This document shows, piece after piece, positions 56,450 through 64,000 of a stretch of 64,000 bases of DNA (within the stretch, counting starts at the first letter, position 1; each line of letters begins with the position of its first letter). Below the pieces are notes generated by a model that saw only the letters and a list, made by a program, of their open reading frames with translations, was not told the DNA's origin and did no database searches. The DNA is from Morinoia aosen (Eukaryota > Arthropoda > Malacostraca > Amphipoda > Talitridae): positions 42,366,075 to 42,430,074 of the forward strand of contig CM059564.1 of NCBI GenBank assembly GCA_030386875.1, given 5' to 3'. The position numbers and the translations under genes are program-made.

Positions 56450-57220
56450 TGAAGTAAATTTGGTAAATAGAACATTGAATGTGAAAAAGTCAACCGCGTC
56501 GTTAAAATAGCATTACATGGCCTCGAAGGTCGATAAATTAAAGACCCCGTAAAACTTCAAGCAGAAAACTAAATCAAACATCACACTGTAATGCTAGCTC
56601 TCTTCAATTATGAAGCGCGTCAAGACATGCTGGATAATTCTGAACCTCGAAGACCTTACTCCACTGATGCTCCGACCTTAACATTGGGTTGAAATTCGAG
56701 CAACGGACTCCAGTGTATAAACTAACGACGAGCCTCAGGTCGCTGGTAGCAGTCATGGAAAATTTTTCCACAATTCAGTTCAAACTCAAGATAATGCACG
56801 AAAAACGAATGACTCGCCAACTACTCGATGCAAACATACAGAATTGCTAATTTAGAATACAGACCTCCCGTTAGAAGGAAAATGATACTGAGAACACAGC
56901 CCACACCATACCTATCAAGAGTATAGCAGTGCACTACTTCATTTGGACACACCACGTATTGAGGTGCCCACACCTGGTGTGACTGCTGAATGATAACTGC
57001 AGTAAATTTTCCTATGCAAACTGCAAGATGAATATACATCAAGTGCTACCAAATCCTTCAAGCGACGATGAAAACGAGAATATTGTGACGGTCATTGAGA
57101 AAATATTTATGAAACGTTTTATGATGCGAAGATAATTTTAAAATTTTTATAAATTCTTTTAATGTAACTTGAAGATAACTTTTACAGATTGAATTCCTGA
57201 ATTTATAAAGCGCCGCTTGT
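56450..57220. other. Unannotated stretch
   Basis: No gene or repeat recognised. Confidence 0.45.
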
Positions 57221-57224
57221 GCTA

Positions 57225-57668
57225 GTCATGTGCTATGAAGGGGAGGCACGGTACTATGAAGGGGAGGCATGGTACTATGAAGGGGAGGCACGGTACTATG
57301 AAGGAGAGGCACGGTACTATGAAGGGGGGGCACGGTACTATGAAGGGGGGGCACGGTACTATGAAGGGGGGCACGGTACTATGAAGGAGAGGCACGGTAC
57401 TATGAAGGGGGGCACGGTACTATGAAGGAGAGGCACGGTTCTATGAAGGAGAGGCACGGTACTATGAAGGGGGGCACGGTACTATGAAGGAGAGGCACGG
57501 TACTATGAAGGGGGGCACGGTACTATGAAGGAGAGGCACGGTACTATGAAGGGGGGCACGGTACTATGAAGGAGAGGCACGGTTCTATGAAGGAGAGGCA
57601 CGGTACTATGAAGGGGGGCACGGTACTATGAAGGAGAGGCACGGTACTATGAAGAGGGGGCACGGTAC
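57225..57668. repeat. 22-24 bp minisatellite, about 19 copies
   Basis: Unit cacggtactatgaagg followed by ggaggg- or agag-type purine stretches, with two alternating variants (ggggggcacgg and agaggcacgg). Open frames across it are repeat-derived. Confidence 0.95.
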
Positions 57669-57784
57669 TGCAGTCCGTGCCCGCAGCAGCACGGAGAGCG
57701 AAAGGGAGACGCCGGTCACAGCAACCGGTTGCTGGCACCTCAAAGCTGGTCCGGCTGTGGTGTGTGGCCTGCTCTGACCCCCAG

Positions 57785-57985
57785 TGACCACTGCCTGCTC
57801 TGACCCTGCCACAACCTGCTCTACCACTGCCACAACCTGCTCCGACACTGCAACAACCTGCTCCGACACTGCAACAACCTGCTCCGACACTGCAACAACC
57901 TGCTCCGATACTGCAACAACCTGCTCCGACACTGCAACAACCTGCTCCGACACTGCAACAACCTGCTCCGACACTGTAACGATCT
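57785..57985. repeat. 21-bp minisatellite, about 9 copies
   Basis: Unit acaacctgctccgacactgc, then a. The period is 3 x 7, so several frames stay open: TTCSDTA on plus and EQVVAVS on minus (57606-58001, 131 codons). It lies 120 bp from the 22-24 bp array with GC-rich sequence between. I do not regard the frames as genes. Confidence 0.93.
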
Positions 57986-58034
57986 GCTCGTTCGGAAACA
58001 TTTCATGCGGTCAAGAGGTTTAAACCAACACATA

Positions 58035-58400
58035 GATTAGCCCATAAGTTGTTGGTTCAAGGCTAACTATGAAAAAGGTGTTTCCAAGAGAAAAGGAGGA
58101 TGGTTCCAATTAGTATAGATTCAAGTGAATGAGGAATTTTACCTCAATGTGCGTCCCCACACTCTGTGCATAGAACAGCGAGATTGAAAGAAGTTCTTCA
58201 AACAAGGAGAACTAAAGAAGCAAAACGAAGGCACACAAAAAAAAAAATCGTAGCAGTGAATAAAAAAAACATGGCCCGTCACGAAGCAAAATCCTATTCA
58301 AATCAAACGAAAGGAATGCCTACCTATCAGCTCGGGACTTCTTCTCTTCGGTTGTGCTAATTTCCATAGATATAAAAGTTGTATCGAAGATAGGAGATCA
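58035..58400 (+). repeat. SINE-like repeat, full copy with variant hairpin
   Basis: Head ataagttgttggttcaaggc, body aaggaggatggttccaatta, gtgcgtccccacactctgtg; tail tatcagctcgggacttcttc. Stem TCTTCGG (58345-58351) against TCGAAGA (58384-58390) pairs over 6 bases with a sequence unlike other copies. Confidence 0.85.
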
Positions 58401-58655
58401 AACCAACTAAAAATACTATTTTATTTAATGAGAGCGAGCAATCAGTAAGGCAGCCCAAATAAAATTCTATCGAAAGAAATTTGAGTATAAAAAGAAGAAA
58501 TGGAACTTTGTTCATTGTAGCACCGTACATTAGCATTGTAAGGACTTCCGACGACATTTGGGAACTCAGCCTAGGGGGATGAGAGAGAAGCGCTGACGGC
58601 AAAAAAGGCACTTTTATATCCAGAGACCGGCCGCACGAATCAGCAAATTGCTGGA
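58401..58655. other. Unannotated stretch
   Basis: No gene recognised; 84-codon minus frame without motif. Confidence 0.4.
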
Positions 58656-58657
58656 GA

Positions 58658-58950
58658 CGGCAGCAGCAGCAACAACAGTAACAGTAACAGCAGCAGCATC
58701 AGCCGCTAGCAGCAGCATAGCATCAGCATCAGCTGCTAGCAGCAGCATAGCATCAGGATCAGCTGCTAGCAGCAGTGGCAGCATAAGCATCAGATGCTAG
58801 CAGCAGTGGCAGCATCAGCATCAGCTGCTAGCAGCGGCATAGCATCAGCATCAGCTGCTAGCAGCAGCATAGCATCAGCATCAGCTGCTAGCAGCAGTGG
58901 CAGCATCAGCATCAGCAGTAGCACCAACAGTAGCATCATCAACATCAGCC
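58658..58950. repeat. AGC-rich low-complexity array with roughly 42-bp higher-order unit
   Basis: gctgctagcagcagcatagc then atcagcatca recurs about six times, with (cag)n and (aac)n edges. Frames encode Ser/Ala tracts; one (58897-59109) continues past the array as SAEDLINYATSEAKSLES and ends TRTRKKN. That tail looks protein-like but has no recognised family. Confidence 0.85.
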
Positions 58951-59104
58951 GAGGATCTCATAAATTACGCGACGAGCGAGGCAAAATCTCTCGAGTCGAC
59001 TGAAGTCTTCAATTCCATACATTCTAACCTTGCATCTTCAATATCCTTCACCAGGGGAAAATTAATTGAGGTAATGGAATCTGCAACCCGCACTCGGAAG
59101 AAGA

Positions 59105-59320
59105 ATTGAGACAGATTTCCATGAATACTGACACGGTTGTATTTATTTCTTAAAACGCTTATGAACCTCGTATTAGAAGACAGATTTTCAGGAATACCGG
59201 ACACGGTTGTATTTAATTTTTGAAACTCATATTGGCAGACGCATTTCGATAAATACTGGACACGGTTTTATTCGTTTTTTGGAACACTGATGAACCTCGT
59301 ATTGGAAGTTCACGTATTGG
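59105..59320. repeat. Tandem repeat, about 65 bp, 3-4 diverged copies
   Basis: Module ggaatac-ggacacggttgta, then tttaattttt, gaa-c and atgaacctcgtattgga recurs at about 59120, 59190 and 59250. Confidence 0.75.
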
Positions 59321-59674
59321 CGATAGCAACTTGAGAGCACCAAGACAGGTGAGGAAGCGAGGCGGCGTCATATAGGGCGAGCAGCAGGGCTAGATGGCGA
59401 GTGACGAAGCTCAATTACGAGAAAGAATTTCCGCCGTGTAGGAGGATGATTCAGACCTCGCAATGGCTGCATATTGAGAGATCGGGCCCAACGATTAGCG
59501 AGAATTGGATTCCGATGCCAGTACTTCTTGGATGCACGGACTCGTTGGTGGAAGAATCAAATAACTTTGTTGTGACTTTTTACAGGACTTATATCAAGTA
59601 AATTAAATAAATGAAAGTTAACTATTCATTAAAGGGTCAAAACAGTAATCACAGAAAAACTACAGATTACATCA

Positions 59675-60000
59675 GATCATTAGTTTAAACCTCTCCACAA
59701 CATAAGAGTTCCATTGGGAGGAAGGCTAAAAACATCATCTAATATGGAGTTAAAGGGAACGCGGAATTTATGCTCGAAATTTACTCCCACACAAGACCAC
59801 CAGCGCATCGAAACTAAAAATTGAGAAAGCAGTTTATGAAACGAGAAAAAAGTTGAAGAAGGAGGTCAGAAGTACTTAAATACAGGACAGTATTATAGCA
59901 ATATAAGAAGAATTCTATTATATTCAGCAAAAGAAAGACCTACCGAACTCGCAGCTCGGGACCTCATATTTCCCTCTTGGGAGCGCTATGTCACGAGAAG
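59675..60000 (+). repeat. SINE-like repeat, full-length diverged copy
   Basis: gatcattagtttaaacctct through acatcatctaatatggagtt, gcgcatcgaaactaaaaatt, gcagctcgggacctcatatt and ctcttgggagcgct. The hairpin partner is not clear. Confidence 0.8.
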
Positions 60001-61745
60001 GCTGTCTGCCTCGTCTCTCATTAATTTACACTAATGAGAAGACCAATGCTCGCTTGAGGGGTTGGCATACCTCAATGAAATGCACAGGAAACACAAGGAA
60101 AATTTATGGGCAAGCCCAAACAAATCAACACTACTACAAAATGTGTATACTAAAATTGGGCAGTACTCACCGATGTACGTGGAACTCGACTTACTCAATG
60201 CGCGTTTCCAGAGCGCATCAATTATGATGAGGGCTGCTTGCTACTAAATTTGGGGGGTATTTTATACACGTGAAAATTCACTTAATTTATAATTTACGGC
60301 AATACATCATACAGAATACCGATCAGCACACGCAATGTACGGCATTAGAACTGGTGTAGATTGAGTAACGGAATTCTAGAAATTTCATGTGTTAACAGCT
60401 TACATAACAGAATGACAATAAGTGCTACCGCTGGCCAGCTTCCCCATATATTGCTCCTACATAAAATGCCACAAATGAGGCCTGCCAACATTTGCGTTCC
60501 CGCAGCACAGAAGGTGGTCTCACTTCAAACCACAGAATTGTTCCTTTACTAACAACTTCAGTTCAAATTTCTGTCTTGTGCACAGTACACAGAAAGTCTG
60601 TTGCGAAATGCTGATCCCGGCACTCCCGAGAATCTTCTTGCCTTGTAGTACGTTTAATCCAGTTAATCCAGTTAATCCAGTTTTACCTTCCCACCTGAAA
60701 TTTGAATTATGACTTGTTACTCATTATAGCGTCAATCACGTTTCCTCAAATATATTCATCTTTCATTCAATAAAGGGGCATTAATTTTGTATTACATCTA
60801 CCTCACTCATATTCACAATATTTTCTTGCCATATTTAATTGAACGGCGCAAATTTATCATCATATGTATACATCCTTTTAACAGCATTTATCGCGAATGA
60901 GTAACATGAGTCTTACCCGGCCCATCGACGTTTAAACTTTCTTATAACTTTCTACATCTCATCCACAGTGGTCTTGTGTGAGATTTCTTCTCTGCAAAAA
61001 TGGAAAGAGAAAATTTTGGATTAGCAAATTCCCCAAAAACGATTTTACCAAATTAACTACGTATTGCTCATTTTTTTTTTTTTAAATTATATTTCCAGTA
61101 TTGCACTTGATAAAAGAAACGCACTTCTCACGACGCTCGTCGACGCAGACTGAATTCACTCCCTCAGTAATGACGCTGTGCTCAAGAGCGCGGTTCTCTC
61201 CTTTTCCGTATCGACCAATCGACTTTTGAAAGGGTATTCAGGGTCGTTTGTATTGGCTTAGAGTCTTTCGGCGTGAACTTCTGACTCCGCCCTTATGAGG
61301 TTTCCCGGGATTCTCGCTGAGAGCCGTTGGCCCTTCTACATCTTTCCCCTGTATTTTTTTTTTTTTTGACAACACTTCTCGTGGAAACTGTATCGCTCTA
61401 AGGGTTCTCATGCTCAAGTGTTTGGACCCTTAAATCTGTCGACCACTGTGTTTGTAGTTTCGAGGCCTGTGCAATTAACCCTCACAACAGGCGGTTCTGC
61501 CGAGGCCTAGAGGACTGCTTACACCGTCAAATTCTTGATAGCGTAATCTACCCACCTCGCCTGAAACAACACACATCTAATGGTCGCCTACCCCTAACAT
61601 TTATTTTAACCAAACATTTGGTGAAGAGACCCCTTCTGTGCCGCTGGGATTTGCAAAGACATTTTACCGAACAAAATTTTAGGTAAGCATTGAGTGAGCA
61701 CCAAAATTTATAACACACAATTACAAAAAAAGGACATAAATTAGT
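60001..61745. other. Unannotated stretch
   Basis: Short run ccagttaat x3 at 60658-60682; poly-T runs at 61070 and 61353; a GC-richer patch 61120-61340 with gaccaatcg and ctccgccc. No gene recognised. Confidence 0.45.
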
Positions 61746-61750
61746 TAAAT

Positions 61751-62047
61751 TTCCAAAATTAAATCTTTCCCAACAGCTATAGGCAATGTACATGTTTGCT
61801 CGAAAAGCTTCATTGAGTTACCGATAGAAGAGTTGAATTGGCGTTCATTAAGCACCGAAGATTGCGTGCACAGCCTGAACGGTGACAATACGAGCTTTGT
61901 CTGCGCGGTATTTAATAGACAGCAAACATCGCAAAGTGGGCTCTCGGAGCTCAACTCTGTTATCCGTGAGCTGGAAAACCCATCAAGCTCGGGCAGCTCG
62001 GGCAGAAACTTCATTTTCTCTGGAAAGCCCTGCATCTCGTGGCTTTG
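61751..62047 (+). pseudogene. Possible non-LTR retrotransposon endonuclease fragment
   Basis: 98 open codons to TGA at 62045-62047. NGDNTSFVCAVFNRQQTSQS resembles the retroelement AP-endonuclease block (xxxxVYRPPxSxxS), followed by LSELNSVIREL (like LxELxxxIxxL) and FIFSGKPCISWL (like IxxGDFNxPxIxW with the catalytic DFN lost). The resemblance is by eye; the minus strand is also open here. If right, the copy is inactive. Confidence 0.35.
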
Positions 62048-62049
62048 AC

Positions 62050-62930
62050 GAGACTCAAGGGTTGACTTTGTAGCTAATCATAATACATGAGGAGATAGCG
62101 TCCCAGAATACAACTCGAACTAAGTGATTTGCTGCTCAAGATGCGCATCTCATGAGCTGGTATTCCTAAAACTTATACGTACACGACACCCTACGTAATG
62201 ACTCTGTAGTCTCATGAATTATTAGAAACAAGCATCTGTTGACTTCGACGAGTATTACTGGATTAATCTGCTCTTTGTTAGAAATAAGGAAATGTTTGCG
62301 ATGAGTATCGCTCTGAGTGTCATACAATTGAACGGAATTTGAAGCAAGCGCAGTCATACGAAGCTTTATTCGTACATTTCCAGCTAGGACACGCCCACGG
62401 ATGCGTCGCGGACTATAACTCATCACTGATATAATTTTTTCCGCAATCTGACTTCAATGGAATCAGGATTACTCTCGCAAGCATGGTCCGAGAACGAAAT
62501 TTATTGCTTGTCTTCGAATCAATAATCACACTGCTCAAAATATTTAAATAAGCGCATTCCAGTAAGGGCTCTTATATACATTAGAGTCACATTGTTGTTT
62601 TCTTCGTTGTTACTTGTTTCACTACACCCAGCAATGGTTGTTTCATTCAGATATTTTTACTATTATCGGGAGTAATATAAAAAAAATGTCAATGACAACA
62701 TCTGCTTTTGAATTGAAGACAGTTCATAAAGAATCTTTTTCCAGACTCGATTAATTAAAAGATGGGCTTTTCGAGCGGTATTTTAAAGAAAAACAAGCGG
62801 ACATGCAATAAAGTTCGCTGAAAAAATGCAAAATTTCATTTATGCAAAATTAAAAAACTTTCTAAAGTTATCCACAAATAATTCAAGCTCGTTAGAACAA
62901 AAATTGAGAGGCAGTTAATGAAACCGTTGG
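62050..62930. other. Unannotated stretch
   Basis: No gene recognised. Confidence 0.45.
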
Positions 62931-62934
62931 TTAA

Positions 62935-63095
62935 GATTAGATCATAAATTAGTTCAAGCCTCCTAAACCACAACAAAAGTGTTCCCACGAGTGGAAAAAT
63001 GAACGCATCTTCCTCCTGGGATCGCTATTTAAATAGACACAATATCGTTTCACCCTTAAGTCTTATAGATACAATAGTCGTTTCACACAAACTCT
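62935..63095 (+). repeat. SINE-like repeat, internally deleted copy
   Basis: Head gattagatcataaattagtt, cctcctaaaccacaacaaaa joins directly to the tail cttcctcctgggatcgctat. Two successive versions of the inner hairpin segment follow (atagacacaatatcgtttca and atagatacaatagtcgtttc). Confidence 0.8.
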
Positions 63096-64000
63096 AAACG
63101 GGTCTATTAAATATGATTTCAAAATCATTGTTAAACATGATTCCCAACGCTTAGCGCTTTCTTCGTTTTAGAATTCCTAATTATCACTCACATAAAGAAA
63201 AGCCACTTCCCTGAAAATGAGTCTACTGCCGCTCATGTGACTCGGAACTAAAGTGGTGCAAGCGAGAAATTCAGGGCGAGAAGACAAGCAATGCGCGTGA
63301 CGAAGCACCGTGCGCTTTGACGCCAGTTTATGGAGCTCCGTGGATCCTCCAGAGTTAGGAGAGGCGTTGAAGCCGACACGACGACGACTATACAGAGCAG
63401 AAGCCTCTACCAGTGACGTCATGTACTGATAAGCAGGATAAGGAACCTTGCCATCTCCCTCTGCCTCACGATATCGCTGGCAGGGCGCAGGAAAAACCAC
63501 GTTTGTCGAGGTAAACCTCACTAATGCAGCAACACGAGACATGAATATGAGATGTTCCGAACATATGTACACATCCTTCGAATAACGATTACTTACGCAT
63601 ATTTTCTATTCGTTTCAGGCACAAGTTTTCTTATATAACGTCCTATTTTTTAAAATATATATTTTTAATTTGATTTAACTTGTTCGACTTTTATATATGT
63701 CAATAAACAGCTACATCAAAACAAATTACGTAAGCTTAAGGCAGACAAAGACCGAGAACAGTTTTTGGAGTCCCCTATACAAGGCACATGAAGAATGATT
63801 GATTATGTATTTAGGCAACATGCATGAAGAACGAACATTTTTTAATCATTTAATATCTTGACCATTTTTCCAAATGTTTTGCTCAATTGGGATGATAATA
63901 AATACAATCTACCTCATACTAAAGTTGCAAGCGTTTTCCATCTATGTATGAAGTAAAATACAGTACGATCGAACTCAATACGTAATGAGCAACCTTGTGC
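63096..64000. other. Unannotated stretch with the longest non-repeat open frame
   Basis: A 131-codon minus frame (63572-63177, starting MYICSEHLIFMSRVAALVRF) lies in a GC-richer patch with a CRE (gtgacgtcatg, 63413-63423). No motif, splice partner or family is recognised. The last 400 bp are AT-rich with nothing seen. Confidence 0.35.

Noticed and set aside
57606-58023. 131-codon minus frame with EQVVAVS repeats and the opposing TTCSDTA frame
   Set aside because: A 21-bp tandem unit keeps all frames open on both strands; there is no unique domain.
63177-63572. 131-codon minus frame as a gene
   Set aside because: Longest non-repeat frame, but without motif, splice sites or a family; kept only as a note.
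1-64000. CRISPR array or prokaryotic defence system
   Set aside because: The tandem arrays have no unique spacers, there are no cas-like genes, and introns, MITEs and telomere-type repeats indicate a eukaryotic genome.

Overview
The window is nuclear DNA of a multicellular eukaryote, most likely an arthropod. Three things point there: a spliced protein-coding gene with canonical GT-AG introns, an interstitial array of the arthropod-type telomere repeat (TAACC/TTAGG)n at about 18.6 kb, and many short DNA transposons, non-LTR retrotransposon remnants and minisatellites typical of insect or other arthropod intergenic DNA. The sequence does not let me name the species. It is AT-rich with very little coding capacity; nearly all open frames over 60 codons are chance or repeat-derived.

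One gene can be assembled with confidence: a Rho-family small GTPase on the minus strand, four coding exons between 37344 (ATG) and 28971 (stop), 188 residues. All G boxes and a C-terminal CAAX box are intact, but the stretch that normally holds the Rho insert helix is about 12 residues short. Its introns carry minisatellites and copies of a dispersed repeat.

The rest is mobile or repetitive DNA. 0-10 kb: a zinc-knuckle-like retroelement fragment at the window edge, TTAA-bounded miniature elements, 80-bp, 17-bp and 48-bp tandem arrays, and two foldback elements side by side, each with an 8-bp target duplication. 10-29 kb: a palindromic mariner-like MITE, a decayed non-LTR reverse transcriptase (11.5-12.5 kb), a promoter-like CRE/CCAAT segment (15.8 kb), a second perfect TTAA element next to the telomere-like array, a 43-bp satellite, and the 3' flank of the GTPase gene. 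29-38 kb: the GTPase gene. 38-54 kb: more tandem arrays, a minus-strand non-LTR RT C-terminus with 3' UTR and microsatellite tail (41.9-42.6 kb), a second mariner-like MITE and dense copies of a roughly 370-bp SINE-like repeat. 54-64 kb: a foldback element split by an apparent solo LTR, two minisatellites (57.2-58.0 kb), an AGC-rich low-complexity block and a possible retroelement endonuclease fragment.

The SINE-like family is the most unusual feature: about 20 recognisable copies, all in the same orientation, several ending in a hairpin whose stem sequence differs between copies while staying self-complementary. No CRISPR, bacterial operon, tRNA or rRNA was seen. All similarity statements come from reading by eye; no alignment or database search was run.
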